Shown here one piece after another: positions 1-4,299 of a DNA stretch of 5,052 bases (within the stretch, counting starts at the first letter, position 1; each line of letters opens with the position of its first letter). A program made the position numbers and the translations under genes. Source of the stretch: Promethearchaeota archaeon CR_4 (lineage in GTDB: Archaea > Asgardarchaeota > Lokiarchaeia > Sigyniarchaeales > CR-4); NCBI GenBank assembly GCA_001940655.1, contig MBAA01000093.1:1-5052 (forward strand). The letters are read 5' to 3'. The notes beneath the pieces are model-generated. The model was not told where the DNA came from. It ran no database searches and worked only from the letters and a program-made list of their open reading frames with translations.

Positions 1-238
1 ATTACTGGTGTTCTCTTGTCGTCGCTACTAAGTCTCTTGTCAGGATTTACTGGCGTTTGCTGACAAAGAATTAATAGCGACTACATCTTAATCCTTCCAA
101 GAAGAAGGAGACAAGCAAGAGTTTTGCAAGAATTGCCAAAAGGGTAAAATTGAGAACAAGCAATGCCTAAGTCTGTTAAATCAACTTTTGAGAATAATCT
201 AGGAAGGAAAACGTACTAAAAAGTAAAAACGACGAGAT
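1..238. other. Left-edge region without a convincing intact gene
   Basis: All six frames are broken by stops, and none has a start codon with a ribosome binding site. On the plus strand the stretch 92-202 reads open without a start and contains F-C-K-N-C (122-136) followed by lysine-rich residues and another cysteine. This resembles the second knuckle of a zinc ribbon, but the expected first knuckle is absent and a TAA stop (89-91) lies where it should be. It may be the decayed tail of a gene or chance. A 9-base direct repeat TCTCTTGTC occurs at 12-20 and 33-41. Nothing else was recognised. Confidence 0.3.
208..229 (-). terminator. Oligo-T terminator after the DUF2283 gene
   Basis: Read on the minus strand, the bases just past the DUF2283 stop codon carry T5, T5 and T4 tracts (229-225, 222-218, 211-208). 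Archaeal RNA polymerase typically stops at such T-rich tracts without needing a hairpin. The position, 10 to 31 bases after the stop, fits the end of the two-gene transcript. Assignment is by composition and position only. Confidence 0.4.
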
Positions 239-463
239 TTACGTTTCAGAAGTATTTAATGTCGTTGGGAGTTCTAACTTTAGTCCAATTAAATCATCGA
301 TCTTGAATTGTTCTTTAATGTTTAATATTTCTAGCCCCACAATGTGGCCCTCTGCGTCATAGTCAATGATTAGGCCAGAATGAACTTCTTCGCTTTCTTT
401 AATAGCACTTTCACTCAAGCGTAAGTAAAGAGCGTTGCTCTCCAAGTCTACTTTTATTCTCAT
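239..463 (-). CDS. DUF2283 family protein, likely antitoxin-like partner
   Basis: This 74-residue protein matches the DUF2283 pattern over its first ~50 residues: an early Asp followed by A-L-Y-L-R-L (11-16), a polar E-S-E-E-V stretch (23-27), then G-L-I-I-D-Y-D (30-36) and I-V-G-L-E-I-L (41-47). The family's biochemical role is unknown. It commonly sits beside DUF4258 genes, and such pairs are suspected of being toxin-antitoxin-like, with DUF2283 the putative antitoxin. Here its ATG overlaps the TGA of the upstream DUF4258 gene in an ATGA junction, so translation is coupled. The last ~20 residues are acidic, probably flexible and outside the family core. Family assignment is strong; function is inference. 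Confidence 0.85.
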   Translation of the reverse strand: MRIKVDLESNALYLRLSESAIKESEEVHSGLIIDYDAEGHIVGLEILNIKEQFKIDDLIGLKLELPTTLNTSET

Positions 464-696
464 TTGTGGGTCTTTAACCTCCTGCCGTAAAACATAGTAA
501 TTACCGTATATGATGTTTTGCCTTCCTTCACAACGATGCGCAAAATATGATTCTGCATTTGTTTAAAAAAGTGTTTTACACCTACACCTTTTTCCACTAT
601 TTTGTCGGGGGACTTTATTGCAGAGATTATCTCTTTTACCGTGAAATTTCTCTCTTTCAGCATATCTTTTGCATGTTGAGAGAATATGATTTCCAT
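460..696 (-). CDS. DUF4258 family protein, possible toxin-like small protein
   Basis: With this start the product is 78 residues and begins at the family core. It carries I-I-F-S-Q-H-A (3-9) with the family's conserved His, the M-L-K-E-R (12-16) turn, a helix ending at P-D-K-I-V (30-34), and a C-terminal sheet, H-I-L-R-I-V-V (50-56) and Y-T-V-I-T-M-F-Y (63-70). This is the usual DUF4258 layout. An upstream ATG at 762 would add 22 residues, but those are unlike the family, and a TATA-like box at 720-730 places transcription start near 700, favouring the ATG at 696 as an almost leaderless start. The gene overlaps the DUF2283 ATG by four bases. DUF4258 proteins are small, of unknown activity, and are suspected of toxin-like roles when paired; no catalytic residue can be assigned here. 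Confidence 0.8.
   Translation of the reverse strand: MEIIFSQHAKDMLKERNFTVKEIISAIKSPDKIVEKGVGVKHFFKQMQNHILRIVVKEGKTSYTVITMFYGRRLKTHK
477..483 (-). promoter_or_regulatory. Shine-Dalgarno for DUF2283 inside the DUF4258 gene
   Basis: The minus strand reads AGGAGGT here, 13 bases before the DUF2283 ATG and inside the last codons of DUF4258. The match to the 16S rRNA tail is strong but the spacing is somewhat long. It would allow re-initiation on DUF2283 in addition to coupling through the overlapping ATGA. Confidence 0.45.
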
Positions 697-719
697 TGGA
701 TACAAATTTCTTGGAAACG

Positions 720-730
720 ATAATAAAAAC
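720..730 (-). promoter_or_regulatory. TATA-like box for the DUF4258-DUF2283 operon
   Basis: The minus strand reads GTTTTTATTAT, centred 29 bases before the ATG at 696. That is the archaeal spacing for transcription starting at or a few bases before the start codon. No Shine-Dalgarno precedes that ATG, which is consistent with a leaderless message. Confidence 0.4.
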
Positions 731-782
731 GTCTTTGATCCAATTACGAATAAAGTCGGCATTTTGTGTAAGGTAAAAATAA

Positions 783-941
783 AGTATCAAGATCATCGCG
801 CCCCCGGAGCGCATGTACTCGGTCTGGATCGGCGGGTCCATCCTCGCGTCCCTCAAGACCTTCCTGAAGATGTGGGTCAGCCGGCGCGAGTACAAGGAAA
901 TGGGGCCCCAGATCATCCATCGATATTTTTATGGGATTTAA
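783..941 (+). pseudogene. Orphan C-terminal fragment of a eukaryote-like actin
   Basis: The frame opens right after a TAA (780-782) and reads S-I-K-I-I-A-P-P-E-R-M-Y-S-V-W-I-G-G-S-I, then L-A-S-L-K-T-F, M-W, E-Y and G-P-Q-I-I-H-R, before Y-F-Y-G-I and a TAA. This is the actin C-terminus. Against the conventional sequence recalled from memory, roughly three quarters of about 43 positions agree, including the invariant IKIIAPPER, YSVWIGGSILASL and the closing H-R. A normal actin ends H-R-K-C-F, so the match stops at H-R and the last residues come from flanking DNA. There is no start codon and the other ~330 residues of actin are missing. Nearly every codon ends in G or C, unlike all neighbouring genes, pointing to a GC-rich donor. 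It may be a transferred scrap, a relic, or an assembly chimera; it cannot form a filament. Confidence 0.85.
790..917 (+). repeat. AGATCATC direct repeats bounding the GC-rich island
   Basis: The same 8 bases occur at 790-797 and 910-917, exactly 120 bases apart and almost exactly at the two edges of the GC-rich actin island. By hand count the interval is about 62% G+C, against AT-rich DNA on either side. The repeats could be a target-site duplication or micro-homology from insertion. They also encode Ile-Ile in actin's own frame at both places, so coincidence from the protein sequence is possible. Confidence 0.4.
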
Positions 942-964
942 CTTTTTGCTCCTACAATTTCGGT

Positions 965-1267
965 TTAGTTAATATTATTTTTGTGTCCTTCTTCGTTTAA
1001 TTTTGAAATTGACTTGTCGTTGTCTCGCACTTTTTCGAGAAGTTCGAAATATAGTCGTTTAAACAATGCAAGTTCTTCTTCTAATTGTTGTATCCTTACT
1101 TCAAGAGTTTGATCGCGTAAAACACGAGCATTGATTCGTATGAGAGTAGTATTCGAGATGCCATTCCCGAATTTGTCCTTTAATTTCGTTTGTATGTCCC
1201 TATAAGGAATGCCCTCTTTCAGGAGTTTGTAGACGAAATTGATTTTTTCTTGCGAAGATTTTCCCAT
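965..1267 (-). CDS. Small helix-turn-helix protein with coiled coil
   Basis: This 100-residue protein has two parts. Residues 6-45 form a helix-turn-helix resembling those of resolvase or transposase N-termini: a first helix F-V-Y-K-L-L-K-E-G (11-19), a second helix Y-R-D-I-Q-T-K-L (22-29), and a recognition helix starting S-N-T-T-L (38-42). Residues 53-90 form a coiled coil with an unbroken 4-3 hydrophobic spacing, L55, I59, L62, L66, F69, Y73, L76 and V80, continuing weakly at I87 and L90. A dimeric DNA-binding protein is the natural reading, either a regulator or the first ORF of a two-part transposase. No catalytic partner gene is present. A TATA-like box 26 bases upstream supports the start. 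No specific family is recognised. Confidence 0.7.
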   Translation of the reverse strand: MGKSSQEKINFVYKLLKEGIPYRDIQTKLKDKFGNGISNTTLIRINARVLRDQTLEVRIQQLEEELALFKRLYFELLEKVRDNDKSISKLNEEGHKNNIN

Positions 1268-1288
1268 AAAAGATCCCGGCAGGTTAAA

Positions 1289-1297
1289 GATTTTTAG
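1289..1297 (-). promoter_or_regulatory. TATA-like box for the helix-turn-helix gene
   Basis: The minus strand reads CTAAAAATC, centred 26 bases before the ATG at 1267. This would place the transcription start within a few bases of the start codon. The only Shine-Dalgarno candidate (GGGA) is weak, so a leaderless or nearly leaderless message is likely. Confidence 0.35.
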
Positions 1298-1313
1298 CTT
1301 CTTATTGAAATGC

Positions 1314-1406
1314 CTAGAATGGTGTGACGCAATTCTTGCAGAATTTCACGTTGGGTTCCTTTGAAACTCCGCAAGTAGAGTAGAATTTCCCTTTTCCTTG
1401 TACTGA
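1314..1406 (-). pseudogene. Degraded zinc-ribbon tail after an amber codon
   Basis: Directly after the TAG (1407-1409) of the four-span membrane gene, the same frame stays open for 30 codons to a second TAG (1314-1316). It reads S-V-Q-G-K-G, then K-F-Y-S-T-C-G-V-S-K-E-P-N-V-K-F-C-K-N-C, then V-T-P-F. This is the paired-knuckle zinc ribbon found at the ends of many archaeal membrane proteins, normally K-F-C-x-x-C-G followed about ten residues later by F-C-x-x-C-G. The first cysteine is Tyr (TAC for TGC) and the last glycine is Val. Stop plus lost ligand suggest the tail was cut off by a nonsense mutation and is decaying. A second readthrough would add only three residues before TAA. Programmed readthrough, or TAG read as pyrrolysine, cannot be excluded but has no support here. 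Confidence 0.6.
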
Positions 1407-1979
1407 CTACATTACTTGTTGTAGTTTCGAGCCACCGGTCGCAGGTATTATCATAGGGGGAACATTCTTATTAAGAATCGAAAAGACTTTCACACTGCTA
1501 ATGATACCCAAGATCGCGATTACCACCATACCCACCATCAAAACAATACCAACACCATAATATCCAAGGTTCGTCCTGCAAGTGGCCACCCAATCCGATG
1601 ATCCATACGATATGCAATACGTAACATCCCTCAAACCGATTGCAACGAGGATTACCGCTGCGAGCATAATGAGCATACCAGTTACGAAAATCACGAAGGT
1701 CGCGATGAGTAACAAATCGCTTACTATAATTTTGTCCGCGTAGATGGTTTGCGATAACTTTGTAAATATGATGCCAACAAATGAGGAGACGAGATAAAAT
1801 ACGGCTATGCCCACTCCAATAAAATATCCCGGATATTGTGCATATAAAGGTTTACCCAATGCTACATCCGCATATGCTGCAGTGACTAGCATAGAAATGA
1901 TGATGAGGCACGAGACGATATTCACGCAACATATAACGATGATCTTTGTGTAATACATTTTGATATCCGCATTTTCCAT
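1407..1979 (-). CDS. Four-span membrane protein with paired outer-loop cysteines
   Basis: This 190-residue protein has four hydrophobic spans at about 13-35, 52-73, 85-115 and 141-163. Lysines at 12, 74, 83 and 164 put both ends and the short middle loop in the cytoplasm. The loop between spans 3 and 4 (117-139) faces outside and carries C122 and C134, placed to form a disulfide. The overall shape recalls tetraspan proteins, but no family signature is recognised and no enzymatic residue is evident. The ATG is preceded by GGTGA at a six-base gap. The gene starts 15 bases after the one-span membrane gene and almost certainly shares its transcript. It ends with TAG, beyond which an in-frame zinc ribbon follows, so the ancestral protein was probably about 220 residues with a cytoplasmic metal-binding tail. 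Confidence 0.75.
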   Translation of the reverse strand: MENADIKMYYTKIIVICCVNIVSCLIIISMLVTAAYADVALGKPLYAQYPGYFIGVGIAVFYLVSSFVGIIFTKLSQTIYADKIIVSDLLLIATFVIFVTGMLIMLAAVILVAIGLRDVTYCISYGSSDWVATCRTNLGYYGVGIVLMVGMVVIAILGIISSVKVFSILNKNVPPMIIPATGGSKLQQVM

Positions 1980-1985
1980 ATACAG

Positions 1986-1990
1986 TCACC
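1986..1990 (-). promoter_or_regulatory. Ribosome binding site of the four-span gene
   Basis: The minus strand reads GGTGA six bases before the ATG at 1979, complementary to the 3' end of archaeal 16S rRNA. It lies in the short gap after the upstream stop codon and fixes the start of the four-span gene as a downstream operon member. Confidence 0.55.
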
Positions 1991-1994
1991 AATT

Positions 1995-2213
1995 TTAGGT
2001 AAATTTGTTGCTGGTTGAAAATTCTTCCGCGGCCATGTCAATCATCGCGTTTAAGCGTCCTCGTTTCTTCAAGATGTGACGAACAATAAGGAAAATGATA
2101 ATAGTACTACCAACCATAGCAATAGTAAGAAGAATAAAATAACCAATAAAAGGCAATTGGACCATTGACTGACTACTTTGAGCAACGATTTGCATCATTT
2201 GAATATCACACAT
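1995..2213 (-). CDS. Small single-span membrane protein
   Basis: The product is 72 residues with one hydrophobic span at about 22-44, immediately followed by R-H-I-L-K-K-R-G-R (45-53). By the positive-inside rule the polar, Gln/Ser-rich N-terminus is outside and the ~28-residue C-terminal tail is cytoplasmic. No family is recognised. The first ATG (2211-2213) has no ribosome binding site. The ATG at 2196-2198 is preceded by GTGAT at six bases and would give a 67-residue protein, so the start is uncertain by five residues. A good TATA box at 2251-2260 drives it. It is the first gene of a two-gene membrane operon with the four-span protein, and a physical partnership is a reasonable guess. Confidence 0.7.
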   Translation of the reverse strand: MCDIQMMQIVAQSSQSMVQLPFIGYFILLTIAMVGSTIIIFLIVRHILKKRGRLNAMIDMAAEEFSTSNKFT

Positions 2214-2250
2214 AATTTGAATTGTTATTATAATTAATTTATCACAACCA

Positions 2251-2260
2251 ATATTTAAAC
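2251..2260 (-). promoter_or_regulatory. Archaeal TATA box of the membrane-protein operon
   Basis: The minus strand reads GTTTAAATAT, containing a perfect TTTAAATA. It is preceded by the purine-rich AAAGGATAAC, a possible BRE. Transcription would start near 2230, giving a short leader before either candidate start codon (2213 or 2198). Confidence 0.6.
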
Positions 2261-2299
2261 GTTATCCTTTGTTATCATTCTATATATATGTAAGATAAC
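2261..2299. repeat. GTTATC repeat cluster, possible operator
   Basis: GTTATC occurs at 2261-2266 and 2271-2276, and its inverse GATAAC at 2294-2299. The first two are one helical turn apart and abut the TATA/BRE of the membrane operon. A regulator bound here would affect that promoter. The motif is short and AT-rich, so chance is not excluded, and no cognate regulator is known. Confidence 0.3.
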
Positions 2300-2310
2300 A
2301 TATGTAATAA

Positions 2311-2559
2311 TTGTATATCAAAGTCTATAATGTCAACACAGATTCTGAAGACAATTATATATTGATTGACGAATGGTGAAAGTGGGATATTTTCGATATC
2401 TTATTGGATTTAGGGCAGCAATCTAAGGTGAAGGAAAAGTTATTTCTTATTTTTTTGTTGTTATAGGAGGTTTCTTTGTATTATTCGGACTTATTCTTCG
2501 CATTAAACGCAGAAAAGAAGAAGATCCATATAGATATCAATTTACATTCATAAAACAAT
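2311..2559 (+). pseudogene. Broken small membrane-protein gene (stop plus frameshift)
   Basis: Two plus-strand frames look protein-like when joined. Frame A from 2311 reads Y-I-K-V-Y-N-V-N-T-D-S-E-D-N-Y and I-D-E-W, hits TGA (2377-2379), then continues W-D-I-F-D-I-L-L-D-L-G-Q-Q and V-K-E-K-L-F-L-I-F to a TAG at 2464. The adjoining frame, entered at the T7 run 2450-2456, gives F-F-V-V-I-G-G-F-F-V-L-F-G-L-I-L then R-I-K-R-R-K-E-E-D-P-Y, a classic membrane span with a basic cytoplasmic edge. No intact start joins them. Coding character fades after about 2560, although the frame stays open to 2651. A small one-span gene killed by a nonsense change and an indel is the simplest reading. The junction T-TTT-TTG would also serve as a minus-one slippery site. 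Confidence 0.35.
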
Positions 2560-2606
2560 CACATACAGGGGGGCAAGATCTTTCACCAAAGATTCTGAAA
2601 AGCAGG

Positions 2607-2681
2607 TTATTTCCCTTTTTTTCCCTGCAATTCATCCACCGCTGCTTCTAAAGCGGTTATTTTTCGTTTCTTTTTTTTCAT
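2607..2681 (-). CDS. Possible 24-residue basic peptide
   Basis: An ATG-initiated frame encodes M-K-K-K-K-R-K-I-T-A-L-E-A-A-V-D-E-L-Q, then G-K-K-G-K and TAA: a basic head, an amphipathic helix of mixed charge and a basic tail, a composition more protein-like than random AT-rich DNA. There is no Shine-Dalgarno, but GTTAATTTAAC (2706-2716) lies about 30 bases upstream and could be a TATA box for a leaderless message. The frame stays open upstream to a TAA (2711-2713) and could be the tail of something older. It overlaps the far, non-coding-looking end of the broken plus-strand gene. No family is recognised, and chance is a real alternative. Confidence 0.22.
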   Translation of the reverse strand: MKKKKRKITALEAAVDELQGKKGK

Positions 2682-2798
2682 TATTGTGGCACAACTCGTA
2701 CCCCTGTTAAATTAACTGGTCAACGTTTTTCAATCAATGTCGTTTCACTTTGATAGCACGAAGAGATGAATGCGGTATCCTAATGAATAAATTCCAGC

Positions 2799-2810
2799 AA
2801 AAAATAAAAG
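2799..2810 (+). promoter_or_regulatory. TATA-like box for the ATP-grasp gene
   Basis: AAAAAATAAAAG is centred about 25 bases before 2830. This would give a leader of roughly 16 bases that just contains the Shine-Dalgarno. Position relative to the TTG start supports the choice. Confidence 0.4.
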
Positions 2811-2832
2811 TCTCCTGAAGAAAGCTTTTCAC

Positions 2833-2838
2833 AAGGAG
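2833..2838 (+). promoter_or_regulatory. Ribosome binding site deciding the TTG start
   Basis: AAGGAG sits eight bases before the TTG at 2847. No ATG or GTG occurs in frame near the beginning of the protein (the first internal Met is residue 65), so this site is what fixes TTG as the start codon. Confidence 0.65.
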
Positions 2839-2846
2839 AAATTTTA

Positions 2847-4295
2847 TTGCGGAATTCACCACGCATCGATGCCAAAACAATTCTTCCGGGGCAATTCATC
2901 CCTCAATTGTATTTTTATTCTCAAGTCACATCTGCGCATTTACACCCAGTAATCCAGACCTTATTGAAGTTAAAACCAGACCAGTTGGTAAATCAGTATT
3001 GCAATATCCACCCCGAGGCGGATCCGCTAAAATTGCAAATGATTTTAGCGTACCACCCCAAATTTCTAAATTGGGCGGGATCGGATTTTTTCCTAACCAC
3101 AGATGAGAAAGGGCGAAAGGTAATGTTGTTGCTCGAAATGAATTCCTGCCCTGCCGGACAAAAATCGATGCCTATAGATAAACCTATGGACCCTCACCGC
3201 GGGTATGGTATACTGGTCGAGAAGGTTTTTATTCGTTGCATTGAGGAGATTCCCCGAAATCGCGGTGGTATTGCAGTTATTTTCGACAAGAATGTTATGG
3301 AAGCCTCGGGGTATGCCGCAACCATTGCAGATATTTTGAAAGAACCTATATACCTGGCGGAGTGGTTAGATCAGTCCCTGGATCCTGGGGTGCATTTTGA
3401 CGAAAATGGGATAATGCAAGTACGTGGTGAAGATTCCCAGTGGCACAATATTCGGGCAGCTTTTCGTTATGTTACGCAGCGTCCGTGGAATCGCATCCCT
3501 ATAAACACAAAAACCCTTATCTTCAATCCCATTATTGCATGCCTTGCAGGGGGGCGAAATAAACTCATCGCGGCGAAGGCATATGAGGAGTTCAACAGTC
3601 ACTTTAATTCTTATGGTTTGAAAATTCAGACTCCCCACACGATATATGACGTACAGAAAGAGGAAGTACCGTTTTGGGTTAATCAAATGGGAGGATCAGC
3701 AATTGTTAAAGTACCTTACAGGAATGCAGGTCAAGGGATCTATATACTAACAAATGACATATTAGTCAAGGAATTTATAAGTCGGCAATACCCGTATGAA
3801 AAATTTATAATCCAAAACCTGATAGGTAAGTCATTATGGCACTCCCAAGATCAAAAATGGCCACAATCCTTGGTTGGTACTGTCCCTGACCAAAATGGCA
3901 AAAGTTATGCATTCGACCTACGGATTATGATTGGTAGTAGTCGCGAAGGGTATATATTGCTTGCAACCTTCGCGCGCCGGGCTAAATCCTGTTTATGTGA
4001 CGAAATAAAAACATTACAAAACCCGTGGGATGTCCTTGGGACGAATCTTTCGCGAAAAAAAGGCGATACTTGGGAGATTGAGACGGATCGCTTGCTTGTT
4101 GTGAATGAGAAGGATTTTGCAATATTAGGCCTTAACTTGGATGATTTCATCGAAGCATTCATCCAAACAGTTCTAGCGGCGGTTGCTATAGACCAGATGG
4201 CACAAAAACTCATCACTGAAGAGGGAAACTTAAATTGGAAACTCTTTCAACAATTAAACCCTGACCCAAAATTTGTCCGAGAGATAATCGGGTAA
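2847..4295 (+). CDS. Circularly permuted ATP-grasp-like ligase, unassigned substrate
   Basis: The 482-residue product shows motifs in the order seen in circularly permuted ATP-grasp proteins (the glutathionylspermidine-synthase-like and DUF404/DUF407 type). An acidic metal-site strand, L-L-L-E-M-N-S-C-P-A-G-Q-K-S-M-P (94-109), comes first, with E97 and N99 as likely metal ligands. Next are a central helix-strand region with A-A-F-R-Y (204-208) and N-P-I-I-A (227-231) followed by K239, then the nucleotide loop A-I-V-K-V-P-Y-R-N-A-G-Q-G (285-297) with K288, and a late F-D-L-R-I-M-I-G (356-363) and F-A-R-R-A (375-379). Such enzymes use ATP to join a carboxylate to an amine through an acyl phosphate. 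The substrate cannot be read from sequence. It is soluble, starts with TTG, and runs head-on into a RimK-family gene 4 bases away. A non-permuted divergent ATP-grasp is the main alternative; specific family membership was not verified. Confidence 0.6.
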   Translation: MRNSPRIDAKTILPGQFIPQLYFYSQVTSAHLHPVIQTLLKLKPDQLVNQYCNIHPEADPLKLQMILAYHPKFLNWAGSDFFLTTDEKGRKVMLLLEMNSCPAGQKSMPIDKPMDPHRGYGILVEKVFIRCIEEIPRNRGGIAVIFDKNVMEASGYAATIADILKEPIYLAEWLDQSLDPGVHFDENGIMQVRGEDSQWHNIRAAFRYVTQRPWNRIPINTKTLIFNPIIACLAGGRNKLIAAKAYEEFNSHFNSYGLKIQTPHTIYDVQKEEVPFWVNQMGGSAIVKVPYRNAGQGIYILTNDILVKEFISRQYPYEKFIIQNLIGKSLWHSQDQKWPQSLVGTVPDQNGKSYAFDLRIMIGSSREGYILLATFARRAKSCLCDEIKTLQNPWDVLGTNLSRKKGDTWEIETDRLLVVNEKDFAILGLNLDDFIEAFIQTVLAAVAIDQMAQKLITEEGNLNWKLFQQLNPDPKFVREIIG

Positions 4296-4299
4296 CCCA

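Larger units (their letters stand above)
2214..2846. other. Divergent intergenic region, 633 bases
   Basis: This gap separates the leftward membrane operon from the rightward ATP-grasp gene. It holds the TATA box and GTTATC cluster at its left end, the broken membrane-protein gene, T-rich runs on the plus strand (2616-2622, 2660-2664, 2671-2678) that could end transcription of that relic, a possible minus-strand micro-gene, two 11-base palindromes (TTGTGGCACAA at 2684-2694, GTTAAATTAAC at 2706-2716), and the promoter and ribosome binding site of the ATP-grasp gene. Nothing was recognised in 2717-2798. Confidence 0.5.

Noticed and set aside
12..41. Direct repeat TCTCTTGTC at 12-20 and 33-41 as a CRISPR or repeat array
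   Set aside because: Only two short copies, no regular continuation and no conserved spacer structure.
686..1000. A 104-codon plus-strand frame across the GC-rich island
   Set aside because: It reads the island in the wrong frame; the actin frame (783-941) gives an unmistakable protein match, and the ends of this frame are antisense to the DUF4258 and HTH genes.
125..1340. Inverted 12-mer TGCAAGAATTGC (125-136 and 1329-1340) as terminal repeats of a 1.2-kb insertion element
   Set aside because: One such 12-mer match is expected by chance in a window this size, there is no transposase between the copies, and both encode the same C-K-N-C knuckle, which explains the match better.
1314..1409. 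Amber reassigned to pyrrolysine
   Set aside because: Neither pylT nor pylS is visible, the tail has lost a zinc ligand, and another relic in the window is broken by TGA, so ordinary decay is simpler.
2464..2553. TAGGAGG followed by a TTG-started 25-residue frame (2476-2553)
   Set aside because: The Shine-Dalgarno look-alike is produced by the Ile-Gly-Gly codons of the membrane-span frame, and the alternative peptide has no recognisable features.
3366..4216. Minus-strand frames of about 100 codons within the ATP-grasp gene
   Set aside because: They lie opposite conserved motifs of the plus-strand protein and lack ribosome binding sites; they are shadows.
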